NCBI GenBank assembly: GCA_008081395.1 | Contig: VMCJ01000068.1 | Coordinates: 1 to 47,465 of the forward strand | Source: Rhodospirillales bacterium | Lineage (GTDB): Bacteria > Pseudomonadota > Alphaproteobacteria > Bin95 | DNA: 47,465 nt | Direction: 5' to 3' | Shown: piece after piece, positions 36,922-45,315 of the stretch | Numbering within the stretch: position 1 is the stretch's first letter | How the letters are laid out: every line of letters begins with the position of its first letter | The notes under the pieces: model-generated | The model's input: only the letters and a program-made list of their open reading frames with translations | What the model was told of the DNA's origin: nothing | Databases searched by the model: none | Translations under genes and position numbers: made by a program

Positions 36922-38709
36922 TTAATCTCTAGCCATTGCTGATATGGTAGCGGAAGAGGCAGTTCGGAGCGCAACACTTGTGCTTTGTGGTGAATAATGC
37001 CCTGCAAGATAATTAGCTTTTGCTGCCGTGCGGCTAAGCTTTCCTGAAGAAGTCATCGGCAAACTTCTAGGTTGCGCAAGAACAACCTTACAATCAGCGC
37101 CCGCGATTAACCGCGTCTGAGCAGCAATTTCACGCTCAAGTTGTTCACGAGTGTCTTTGTCAGTCGCACGACATTGCACGACAACAATCACTTCCTCGGC
37201 GCCATCTTGATCTTCTACGGAGAATGCTGCCGCATCCCCTCGCCTTAAGCCCTCAAGACCTTCAACCGCCCACTCAATATCTTGCGGCCATATGTTACGG
37301 CCATTGTAAATTATTAAGTCCTTGCCTCTACCAGTTATCACGAGGTTACCATTCACGGTGTAACCCATGTCACCCGTGTCTAACCAACCGGTTTTGGAAA
37401 GCACTCTTTTTGTAGCAGCAGGATCCCCAAAATAACCATTCATAACACTGGGACCGCGCACGTACACTCTACCAATCAATCGATCAGCTAAGTCGTTGCC
37501 CTCATTATCACGAATTGCCAACTCATGGTTCGGCAATATTTTCCCGCAAAACGCAAAAGGCCTAACTTCTAATGCGTCATTTGCAGGCTGCCCTGGCCTT
37601 GCACGCCCCGTAAGGGAGTAATCGCGTTTAACAATGGCATCGACTTCAATACCTGTGTCGATTTCTGAAAAAGTGACCGCCAGCGTCGACTCTGCCAGCC
37701 CATAACTCGCAAGAAATGCCTTTGAATTAAAGCCACTGGGTTCAAAGGTTTCAGCAAAACGCGCCAATATGTCAGCGCGAACCATTTCTGCGCCGATCCC
37801 TGCAACCCGCCAAGCAGATAAATCAAATTCATCCGAACGAGCTCGAGCCGCTCGCCGCAGGCAAATGTCATATCCAAAAGTAGGACTAAATGAAATTGTG
37901 CCCTTATTTTCTGATAAGACCTTGAGCCAAATCAGAGGGCGGCGAGCAAAATCAGGAGTAGCGATAAAGTCAGTGGACATCTGCGCATACGTTGGGCTCA
38001 AGCAACAACCCACCAGTCCCATATCATGGTAAAGTGGGAGCCATGACACGCAACGATCCCCATGACGCGCCTTGACGCCATGATTGAGAATTCCTGAGCA
38101 ATTGGCCGTCACTGATTTGTGCGATGCAGCTATTCCGTGAGGAAAACGAGTACTTCCGGAGGAGTACTGAATGTAACAAATATCATCTTCAGTTATTCGA
38201 GGAAGAGGCGTTTTACTTTCAGGCAATCTGTAAAAGTCTGCATGAGTGCCTACCATGGGGGTCTGCAACCCAGCGGAAGCTTGACGTAAGTAGTCAACCA
38301 ACTCTGCGGATGATACTGCCGCAGCTGCTCGAGCGCTCTGCATCATCCGAGACAGCTGAGCAATATAGGCTTCTTTTCCACCAAGATGCATCGGAAAGGG
38401 CAGCGGCACCGGAACTAACCCTGCGTACTGACATCCATAAAAGAAAACAAAAAAATCTGGGGTGGACTCGGCTATCATTGCCACCCGGTCACCCTTCTTT
38501 AATCCTGCGCCAACCAGACGTTGGGCTAAATCCAAGGAGCGTTCACGCAACTGACCAAAAGTCAAAGTGCCTGATAAGTCACCACGTGGAGTGTAGAAGC
38601 TAAAGCCTGTTTCCCCAGCCGCTGCATAGTCCAGGGCTTCCAACACAGTCCTAAAACCATCCGTTTTGAATGGCAGATTTCTGTTCTTATTTGGCAAGGA
38701 AGCTATCAT
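36922..38709 (-). CDS. Fatty acyl-AMP ligase / acyl-ACP synthetase
   Basis: Adenylating enzyme of about 595 aa, longer than usual acyl-CoA synthetases and typical of FAAL proteins. Motifs: FTFGQLRERS-like N-terminus, PLPFPMHLGG, phosphate loop IQYSSGSTRFPHGI, LPLYHDMGLVG, and WLDTGDMGY with GRGKDLIIYNGRNIWPQDIE. These are classical FAAL features. In Caulobacter the equivalent (AasR) loads fatty acid onto the dedicated ACP for serine palmitoyltransferase. Start ATG at 38709 is chosen; TTG at 38718 is also in frame with GGGGTGA near it. First gene of the minus-strand operon, and its expression probably drives the other three. Confidence 0.87.
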   Translation of the reverse strand: MIASLPNKNRNLPFKTDGFRTVLEALDYAAAGETGFSFYTPRGDLSGTLTFGQLRERSLDLAQRLVGAGLKKGDRVAMIAESTPDFFVFFYGCQYAGLVPVPLPFPMHLGGKEAYIAQLSRMMQSARAAAAVSSAELVDYLRQASAGLQTPMVGTHADFYRLPESKTPLPRITEDDICYIQYSSGSTRFPHGIAASHKSVTANCSGILNHGVKARHGDRCVSWLPLYHDMGLVGCCLSPTYAQMSTDFIATPDFARRPLIWLKVLSENKGTISFSPTFGYDICLRRAARARSDEFDLSAWRVAGIGAEMVRADILARFAETFEPSGFNSKAFLASYGLAESTLAVTFSEIDTGIEVDAIVKRDYSLTGRARPGQPANDALEVRPFAFCGKILPNHELAIRDNEGNDLADRLIGRVYVRGPSVMNGYFGDPAATKRVLSKTGWLDTGDMGYTVNGNLVITGRGKDLIIYNGRNIWPQDIEWAVEGLEGLRRGDAAAFSVEDQDGAEEVIVVVQCRATDKDTREQLEREIAAQTRLIAGADCKVVLAQPRSLPMTSSGKLSRTAAKANYLAGHYSPQSTSVALRTASSATISAMARD

Positions 38710-38718
38710 AGCTTTCAA

Positions 38719-39005
38719 GTCACCCCGGATTAAAATCAGCCTACATCGAGACTTCTAAACGAATTCTTCGCTGTCTACGTTCCAACAAACAGACTCTAGG
38801 GCCATTCGAACAATCTAACTGGGGCCCAATTTTCTAACTGCTGCAACACTCTCTATTGAGGGAGCAAACCACGTGTTATGATCTTCCCTTCACATACGCC
38901 ACCCGTCAAAACCACGGGTTACGCACAAAAACCAATGTAGCAGAATGGGTTCGCCTGTGAATCTGCAACATGGTCGCAGCTTATTTGTAGCGGGAGGGAA
39001 GCACT
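38719..39005. other. Divergent intergenic region with a hairpin
   Basis: 287 bases between the divergent acyl-AMP ligase and DUF1491 genes. No convincing gene. ACCCGT (38901-38906) and ACGGGT (38914-38919) form a six-base stem with a seven-base loop. A TATGAT at 38877-38882 could be a -10 for the plus strand, but its best -35 (TTGAGG at 38856) is only 15 bases away. The minus-strand operon promoter must also lie here but I could not place it. Confidence 0.3.
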
Positions 39006-39353
39006 TTGACTTCGGAACGCCTAAGGTCACGAGTGGTTGTGGACTCCTGCATAAGATCAGCAGAAATATCGGGACACCCAGCTGCTGTTCTTCGCCGAGG
39101 CGACCCTGATGCCGGATCTGTTTTTATAAAAGTCTACAGCCGAAGTGGAAATGCATATTTATATGGCCAGTCGCTCACTGAAGACGGAAAGTGGAACTGG
39201 CGGAACCTTCTTCCAGAAAATTCCCAGACAGAAGTTGCAGCTGATGAACGTATTACAAAGGAATTCAAAATTGACCGCGATATTTGGGTCGTTGAAGTGC
39301 TAGACGATGCCTTAGAAAACCCACTCTTTAAACGGAGAGAAGATATAGAATAA
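39006..39353 (+). CDS. DUF1491 family protein
   Basis: Conserved alphaproteobacterial protein of unknown function, 115 aa. The family signature is seen in PAAVLRRGDPDAGSVFIKVY near the start and in the RDIWVVEVLDD near the C-terminus. Start is TTG at 39006, with AGGGA seven bases upstream (38994-38998), since no ATG is near. Probably cytoplasmic. It stands alone between the sphingolipid and sulfite clusters and gives no sign of belonging to either. Confidence 0.78.
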   Translation: MTSERLRSRVVVDSCIRSAEISGHPAAVLRRGDPDAGSVFIKVYSRSGNAYLYGQSLTEDGKWNWRNLLPENSQTEVAADERITKEFKIDRDIWVVEVLDDALENPLFKRREDIE

Positions 39354-39547
39354 GCTGACGGCACTATTGAAAAAGGTCTTAGAGAAAATTCTATTAAGTT
39401 CGGGCGCGATCATTTATCTTTTTTAGACAACAAATCAACACATGCTGGAAGGACATTTCACCTATCTGTTTGCTTTTATCACTCTTTGTTAAAAATAATG
39501 AAGCACCAAGACAAATCAGCCTAGTTCGCTGATCGGATAATGATCAT
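39354..39547 (+). promoter_or_regulatory. Leader of the sulfite cluster with a weak promoter candidate
   Basis: 194 bases without a gene. TTGCTT (39470-39475) and AATAAT (39494-39499) are 18 bases apart and could be a promoter. A GATAAT at about 39535 is closer to the start but has no -35. Neither is strong. Confidence 0.25.
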
Positions 39548-40471
39548 ATGCACGTTTACCTCCCTATTGCAGAAATTTCAGTTGATATCTTCTTGCTGAT
39601 AGGACTTGGAGCTGCTGTAGGAATATTGTCTGGCGTCTTTGGCGTTGGTGGCGGATTTCTTATGACACCATTGCTTATGTTTATAGGAGTACCCCCAGCA
39701 GTAGCAGTTGGATCCGGAGCAAATTTGCTCGTGGCAACCTCAATAACAGGGGTATTGGCACATTGGCGACGCCGGAGCGTTGATTTTAAGATGGGCGGAG
39801 TGCTGCTAGTAGGCGGCGTCATTGGATCCACCATCGGCGTCTTTCTCTTTCAAAAATTACAATCAATTGGTCAAGTAGACGTTGTAATTGGACTTTCCTA
39901 TGTCGTTTTCTTAGGCGTAATTGGGAGTTTGATGTTCTTTGAGTCAGTTAGGTCAATTGCAAGAAAACGACGCGGAACTGCACAACGCGGCAAACTGCAC
40001 ACTCATATATGGGTACATGGTCTACCCTTTAAAATGCGTTTTCATAAATCCCGTTTATATGTTTCAGCACTCCTGCCTTTGGCTGTCGGTGCTTTTGTAG
40101 GGCTTCTAGCAGCTATTATGGGCGTTGGTGGAGGTTTTATAATGGTGCCCGCGATGATTTATCTTATAGGAATGCCAACGTCCGTAGTTGCTGGGACGTC
40201 ACTATTTCAAATTTTGTTTGTTGTGATGAATGTCACCTTAATGCAGTCATGGCTGAATCAAACTGTAGATATTATTCTTGCAGTTTTAATGCTAGTTGGG
40301 TCTGTCGTAGGTGTTCAACTTGGAACTCGGTTAGGCAACAAATTGCCCGGGGAACAGTTTCGTGTACTGCTTGCCGTCTTGGTTCTGGCGACTTGCGCTG
40401 GCATCCTCTTTGAATTGGTTGCTACACCAAACTTTCCATATTCGATCACTATCCAAACAGGAATGAAGTGA
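39548..40471 (+). CDS. Sulfite exporter TauE/SafE family protein
   Basis: Integral membrane protein of 307 aa with two homologous halves. Each has the glycine-rich signature: GVFGVGGGFLMTPLL near residue 30 and AAIMGVGGGFIMVPA near 195. About eight helices are predicted, with a basic cytoplasmic loop near 135-165. TauE/SafE proteins are proposed to export sulfite or sulfoacetate. The neighbouring sulfite-oxidising Soe genes make sulfite the natural substrate. Its stop overlaps the next start (TGATG). Confidence 0.88.
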   Translation: MHVYLPIAEISVDIFLLIGLGAAVGILSGVFGVGGGFLMTPLLMFIGVPPAVAVGSGANLLVATSITGVLAHWRRRSVDFKMGGVLLVGGVIGSTIGVFLFQKLQSIGQVDVVIGLSYVVFLGVIGSLMFFESVRSIARKRRGTAQRGKLHTHIWVHGLPFKMRFHKSRLYVSALLPLAVGAFVGLLAAIMGVGGGFIMVPAMIYLIGMPTSVVAGTSLFQILFVVMNVTLMQSWLNQTVDIILAVLMLVGSVVGVQLGTRLGNKLPGEQFRVLLAVLVLATCAGILFELVATPNFPYSITIQTGMK

Positions 40472-41199
40472 TGCAAATGCTAGCGCTAATCCTTAGCGCA
40501 TTGATACCACTCACATTTGCAAAGGCTCAACAGATTGCAACCGATCTTTCGAGCCATGAAATAGAGATCAACGCAGGGTTTGATGGCGCTGAGCTCCTTT
40601 TATTCGGCCACGAAGGTAACACCGAAGACATACTGGTAATTGTTAAAGGCCCAGAGTTTAGCACAACAGTCCGGCGAAAAGAGCGAGTGGGTGGCATATG
40701 GGTAAACAAAACCGAAGTCTTATTTGAATCTGCCCCTGGGTTCTATTTTGTTGCTGCAACGCCAAACCTTAACGCTGATGGCCGAATTGAAACTATTTTT
40801 GCAGAGACTGGTCTTGGCGCTAGGTACCTCGGGCTAAATGCCAAAACCGAAACAAATCTTAGTGAAACTTTCAGAGGAGCTCTCATTGAGCTCAAAACAC
40901 GCGCCAAATTATATTCTGACTCACCCGGTACAGTGCAAATTCGTCCAGATGGTTTGTTTCGAGTAAAAATTCCATTTCCAGCGTCAACACCTGTTGGCAC
41001 TTACTCTGTGACTGTTTATCAGGTTGTAGATGGGTGGCCGGTGGCGGGAGCAAGTACTCCACTTGCAGTCCGGAAAGTTGGATTCAGCGCCTACGTATTC
41101 GACCTCGCCCATAACCAGCCTCTCATCTACGGTATAATTGCAATCGCTATTGCCCTCAGCGCAGGATGGCTTGGTGGCCTAGCCTTCAGGCGCAGTTAG
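40471..41199 (+). CDS. TIGR02186 family exported/membrane protein
   Basis: Protein of 242 aa with an N-terminal signal sequence (MLALILSALIPLTFAKAQQ) and one C-terminal membrane helix (IIAIAIALSAGWLGGLAF) before a short basic tail, so the bulk lies in the periplasm as a beta-rich domain. It matches the alphaproteobacterial TIGR02186 (Alph_Pro_TM) family, which is commonly found next to TauE/SafE genes. ATG at 40471 is preferred over GTG at 40468 because AGGA stands eight bases before it. Function unknown; the context suggests a partner of the exporter. Confidence 0.82.
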   Translation: MQMLALILSALIPLTFAKAQQIATDLSSHEIEINAGFDGAELLLFGHEGNTEDILVIVKGPEFSTTVRRKERVGGIWVNKTEVLFESAPGFYFVAATPNLNADGRIETIFAETGLGARYLGLNAKTETNLSETFRGALIELKTRAKLYSDSPGTVQIRPDGLFRVKIPFPASTPVGTYSVTVYQVVDGWPVAGASTPLAVRKVGFSAYVFDLAHNQPLIYGIIAIAIALSAGWLGGLAFRRS

Positions 41200-41222
41200 G
41201 CTTTGCCAGCGAAGGATGCATC

Positions 41223-41720
41223 ATGAATAACGACGTCTCTCCTGGTTCTGGTAGAACCAACCGTGTGCTCTTATGTGTCTTAGACGACACCGATGAGTTA
41301 CATATTGCTCTTGATTACGCGTCAATGCGCTCCAAACGAACAGGGGCGCGTGTAGGGTTACTCTTTGTAATGGAGCAAGCGGATGCTTTTCAACATTGGG
41401 CATCGGTCGGCGATCTAATGCGTGAGGAAGCACGCGCAGACGCGGAGCGACGACTCCTCCAAGCAGCGGATAGAGTCAAACGCCTATCAGGTCTAACACC
41501 TCTTTTATACATTCGAGAGGGTCAATGCGGCGAAGAAGTCGTTCAACAGATTGAGGAAGACAGCGACATTGCGTTTCTCATTCTAGCTGCTAACACTGGG
41601 AAGGAGGGTCCTGGTCCTCTCATCACAGAAATAACGGGTAAAGCGATTGGCCGGCTACATATCCCACTCGTTATAGTGCCAGGCAACATGTCCGAAGAGG
41701 AAGTGCAGTCATTCGCATGA
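41223..41720 (+). CDS. Universal stress protein within the sulfite cluster
   Basis: Usp-fold protein of 165 aa: RVLLCVLDDTDELHIALDYA at the start and LHIPLVIVPG at the end. The expected ATP-binding pattern (G-x2-G-x9-G-S/T) is poorly kept (A-N-T-G-K-E-G-P-G-P-L-I-T), so nucleotide binding is doubtful. Start ATG at 41223 has AAGGA upstream; the frame is open farther into the previous gene without support. It overlaps the molybdoenzyme gene by four bases (ATGA), so it is co-translated with it. A regulatory or assembly role is possible but unproven. Confidence 0.78.
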   Translation: MNNDVSPGSGRTNRVLLCVLDDTDELHIALDYASMRSKRTGARVGLLFVMEQADAFQHWASVGDLMREEARADAERRLLQAADRVKRLSGLTPLLYIREGQCGEEVVQQIEEDSDIAFLILAANTGKEGPGPLITEITGKAIGRLHIPLVIVPGNMSEEEVQSFA

Positions 41721-44584
41721 AACAAGAAAAAATAGAAACATCCAGACCTGTCGCTGATACCGTAAAGACCACCACTTGCTACATGTGCGCCTGTCGGTGC
41801 GGTATCCGTGTTCACTTACGTGATGGCAAAATCCGCTATATTGACGGCAACCCCGACCATCCAGTCAATAAAGGTGTCCTCTGCGGCAAAGGCTCTGCAG
41901 GTATTATGCACCATTATTCCCCTGCCCGACTGTCTAAGCCTCTCAAACGCGTTGGAGCACGCGGCGAAGGTAAATTTGAAGAGATTGAATGGGAAGAAGC
42001 ACTGCGATTGGCAACTGGTTGGCTGTCAGAAGTTAGGAATAACGATCCCCGTCGCCTTGCCTTTTTCACTGGACGCGATCAATCGCAGGCCCTCACTGGT
42101 TTCTGGGCGGCACAATTCGGCACACCTAATTTTGCAGCCCATGGCGGTTTTTGTTCAGTCAACATGGCAGCTGGTGGACTGTATTCTATAGGCGGGTCTT
42201 TTTGGGAATTTGGCGAACCTGACTGGGAAAATGCTCGAATGCTTCTCTTGTTTGGAGTTGCAGAGGACCATGATTCAAATCCAATAAAAATCGGCCTCGG
42301 CAAAATGAAAGCCAGAGGAGCTAAAGTTGTCTCGGTTAACCCTGTTAGGACCGGTTACTCAGCGATAGCTGATGAGTGGATTGGAGTCCGTCCTGGTACG
42401 GATGGCGCTTTAATTGGCGCTCTCATCCATGAACTTCTCCGAACAGATCGCATCGATCTTGAGTTTTTGGCCCAAACAACGGACGCTAGCTGGTTAGTGA
42501 TACAAAATCCTGGTCAAGCTGATCATGGACAGGTGGTTCGAGATGATGAGGGACAACCTCTAAGCTGGGATGGAATTAATAATAAATTGGTTCCGGCTCG
42601 TAGTGTGGAAGCAAAACTAGCTCTCATTGGAGAGCGCGATCTTCCTGGAGGCCAAAAGGCAAAAAGTGTTTTTCAACTTTTAGCTGAACGATATCTCGGA
42701 CCTGAGCATTCACCAGAAGCTGTATCAAAGTTAACGGATGTCCCCGCCGAGCGCATTCGACATCTCGCGCAAGAAATAGCCATCGCTGCATTTGATGACC
42801 CCATGGAAATTCAACAGCCCTGGACTGATTGGCGTGGAGTTCGGCACGAAAGCATGAAGGGCCGCCCAGTTTCAATTCATGCGATGCGCGGAATCTCAGC
42901 CCATTCTAATGGGTTTGACACGTGCAGATTACTGCATGTTTTGCAAATGCTTTTAGGTGCGGTGGATGCTCCAGGGTCCTTTCGCTACAAGGCCCCTTTT
43001 CCAAAGCCCATACCTCCGGGACCGAAGCCAGCTGGCAAACTTTCTCAAATCAAAGCAGGTGAACCTATTCCTGGAATGCCGTTAGGATTTGTGGGAGGAC
43101 CCGAGGATCTTCTTCTAGATGAGATCGGGGGACCTATTCGAATTGACCATGCTTACAGTTGGGAGGCCCCTCTCTCAGCACATGGACTAATGCACATGGT
43201 TATCGAGAACGCCGGCAAGGCTAACCCGACCCCAGTGGATGTCCTTTTCATGTACATGGCAAATATGGGTTGGAACTCATCTATGAATGTCGCCAATGCA
43301 TTGAAAAATTTAACGGCGATTGATGAAAGTACGGGTGAGTACAAAATTAAACATTTTATCTACAGTGATGCTTTCTGGTCCGAAACAGTCTCATATGCAG
43401 ATCTGGTGCTACCAGACACGACCTACCTAGAACGATGGGATGCCATATCTATCCTGGACAGGCCTATTTCTGATGCAGAAGGGCCTGCGGATGCAATTCG
43501 CCAGCCCGTTGTAGAACCAGATCGGGATGTTCGAGCATTCCAAGACGTAGTTATAGACCTAGGCTACCGACTTGGCCTTCCAGCGTTCACTACAGACAAT
43601 GGATCACCACGATACCCCGGGGGATATGCAGATTATATCGTAAATCACGAGCGAGCTCCCGGCGTTGGCCCTCTAGCGGGTTGGCGTGGCGAGGATGGCG
43701 AAAGAAGTGGTGTAGGGTCACCCAATCCAAACCAACTCGACCGGTATATTAAAAACGGTGCCTTTTGGAAGCACCATCTCGAGCCAGATCAGCGTTACTT
43801 TAAACATTCCAACAAAAATTACTTGGAATGGGCAAAAGGAATGGGTTTCATACCATCTGCAGATCCCATCGTTCTGCGCATTTACTCAGAACCAATGCAG
43901 GCATTCCATCAAGCAGCTGCTGGGCATGGAGAAATTCAACCACCAACAGCTGAGGCCAGGCAACGTATACTGGAAAATTTTGACCCCATACCTCGTTGGC
44001 GCCCCCCGCTCAGTGGATTGGAAGACCCCAGTGGCGATTATCCACTTCACGCTATAACTCAGCGCCCCATGGCAATGTACCATTCTTGGGGTTCACAAAA
44101 CGCTTGGCTTCGACAAATCCATACGTCCAATCGTCTCTTTGTGGCCAGAGAACTCGCAGAGAGTCTCGGGCTAAAGGATGATGATTGGGCGTACGTAAAA
44201 AGCCCAACAGGTAAAATCAAGGCTCGCATAAAGACTATGGAAGGTGTTAATCCCAGGACTGTTTGGACCTGGAACGCCATTGGAAAACGACGAGGTGCTT
44301 GGGGCTTGTCAGATGACGCTCCGGAAAGCAACGAAGGATTTCTGCTCAACCATCTTATTTCCGAACTCCTGCCAAAATCTAATGGAATTCAGTGGCCAAA
44401 TGCCGACCCTGTGACCGGCCAAGCGGCTTGGTTTGACCTACGGGTTCAACTAGAACCAGCACCAGTTGGCGCTGATATGACCGAGCCCCTGGCACCATCT
44501 CTTCCGCAAAACCCTTCCAGTGGGAAGCGACCAAACCTCCTACAATACGGTGCTGCTTTTAAAACAAAGGGGCAAGTACAATGA
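41717..44584 (+). CDS. soeA: Molybdopterin oxidoreductase, SoeA-like sulfite dehydrogenase catalytic subunit
   Basis: DMSO-reductase-family enzyme of 955 aa. The N-terminal [4Fe-4S] site is C21-x2-C24-x3-C28-x27-C56, with K58 two residues after the last Cys. The likely Mo ligand is C146 in GGFCSVN, as in SoeA, thiosulfate and polysulfide reductases. No twin-arginine signal is present, so it faces the cytoplasm, which favours SoeA over the exported Phs/Psr enzymes. A TauE/SafE exporter and SoeB/SoeC-like genes flank it. The reaction is oxidation of sulfite to sulfate with electrons passed to the quinone pool; substrate is inferred from context and family. Confidence 0.82.
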   Translation: MKQEKIETSRPVADTVKTTTCYMCACRCGIRVHLRDGKIRYIDGNPDHPVNKGVLCGKGSAGIMHHYSPARLSKPLKRVGARGEGKFEEIEWEEALRLATGWLSEVRNNDPRRLAFFTGRDQSQALTGFWAAQFGTPNFAAHGGFCSVNMAAGGLYSIGGSFWEFGEPDWENARMLLLFGVAEDHDSNPIKIGLGKMKARGAKVVSVNPVRTGYSAIADEWIGVRPGTDGALIGALIHELLRTDRIDLEFLAQTTDASWLVIQNPGQADHGQVVRDDEGQPLSWDGINNKLVPARSVEAKLALIGERDLPGGQKAKSVFQLLAERYLGPEHSPEAVSKLTDVPAERIRHLAQEIAIAAFDDPMEIQQPWTDWRGVRHESMKGRPVSIHAMRGISAHSNGFDTCRLLHVLQMLLGAVDAPGSFRYKAPFPKPIPPGPKPAGKLSQIKAGEPIPGMPLGFVGGPEDLLLDEIGGPIRIDHAYSWEAPLSAHGLMHMVIENAGKANPTPVDVLFMYMANMGWNSSMNVANALKNLTAIDESTGEYKIKHFIYSDAFWSETVSYADLVLPDTTYLERWDAISILDRPISDAEGPADAIRQPVVEPDRDVRAFQDVVIDLGYRLGLPAFTTDNGSPRYPGGYADYIVNHERAPGVGPLAGWRGEDGERSGVGSPNPNQLDRYIKNGAFWKHHLEPDQRYFKHSNKNYLEWAKGMGFIPSADPIVLRIYSEPMQAFHQAAAGHGEIQPPTAEARQRILENFDPIPRWRPPLSGLEDPSGDYPLHAITQRPMAMYHSWGSQNAWLRQIHTSNRLFVARELAESLGLKDDDWAYVKSPTGKIKARIKTMEGVNPRTVWTWNAIGKRRGAWGLSDDAPESNEGFLLNHLISELLPKSNGIQWPNADPVTGQAAWFDLRVQLEPAPVGADMTEPLAPSLPQNPSSGKRPNLLQYGAAFKTKGQVQ

Positions 44585-45303
44585 CTAGCTTACCCAAAAG
44601 CAATCCAGCTAAGAGCCTTGGTCTTGTAATAGACCTAGATACCTGCGTTGGCTGTCATGCCTGCGCCGTAAATTGTAAGGAATGGAACACCGGGGGCCAC
44701 ATGGCACCTCTTACCGACCTTAATCCTTATGATTCAAATCCGGATGGCGTTTGGTTTAACAGGGTCCATACCTATGAAGCAGGGGATCGTGAAACAGGTC
44801 GCACTGTGCACTTTCCACGCTCATGTCTTCATTGTGCCGAACCCCAATGTGTATCCGTTTGTCCAACCGGAGCATCGTACAAAAGAACGGAAGATGGGAT
44901 TGTCCTTGTCGATGAAGATAAATGTATCGGCTGTAAGCTATGCTCCTGGGCATGCCCGTATGGAGCCAGAGAATATGATCCACATGCGGGTGTTATGAAA
45001 AAATGCACCCTCTGCATTGACCGAATTTACAACGAAACACTTCCTGAAAATGAGCGAGTGCCTGCCTGCGTTGCTACTTGCCCTGCTTCCGCTCGTCACT
45101 TTGGAGACCTTGGAGATCCAAATTCTGATGTCTCGAAGTTAGTAGCTAGCCGTGGCGGCTATGATCTTGGACAAGAGCTCGGCTATAAACCCACAAATAA
45201 GTATCTTCCGCCTAGAACTTCAAAAAAGGCTCAGGAACGATCGACAAATGATGATCCACAAAATGGTCTTTTGCGATGGGTCGATCGATTACTTTCAAAC
45301 TAG
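44581..45303 (+). CDS. soeB: 4Fe-4S ferredoxin-type subunit, SoeB-like
   Basis: Electron-transfer subunit of 240 aa with four cysteine groups for [4Fe-4S] clusters: CVGCHACAVNC near residue 22; CLHCAEPQCVSVCP near 82; CIGCKLCSWACP near 116; and CTLCIDR with a later C-V-A-T-C-P near 142-165. This is the DmsB/PsrB/SoeB pattern. It overlaps the molybdoenzyme gene by four bases and is followed after 12 bases by the membrane anchor gene. It passes electrons from the Mo subunit to the anchor. Confidence 0.9.
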   Translation: MTSLPKSNPAKSLGLVIDLDTCVGCHACAVNCKEWNTGGHMAPLTDLNPYDSNPDGVWFNRVHTYEAGDRETGRTVHFPRSCLHCAEPQCVSVCPTGASYKRTEDGIVLVDEDKCIGCKLCSWACPYGAREYDPHAGVMKKCTLCIDRIYNETLPENERVPACVATCPASARHFGDLGDPNSDVSKLVASRGGYDLGQELGYKPTNKYLPPRTSKKAQERSTNDDPQNGLLRWVDRLLSN

Positions 45304-45315
45304 TTTGGAAAAAAA

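Noticed and set aside
36917-36924. Programmed frameshift at the A6 run joining the acyl-AMP ligase to the CerR-like reductase
   Set aside because: The ligase stop TAA lies before most of the A-run, so slippage there could not fuse the two frames; a CTG start explains the data more simply.
38124-38603. 159-codon plus-strand open frame
   Set aside because: It lies wholly antisense to the intact acyl-AMP ligase, whose motifs are all present; the product has no recognisable features.
41717-44584. Formate dehydrogenase or periplasmic thiosulfate reductase
   Set aside because: No twin-arginine signal is present, the ligand position is Cys in a SoeA-like context, and a sulfite exporter is adjacent; formate dehydrogenase accessory genes are missing.
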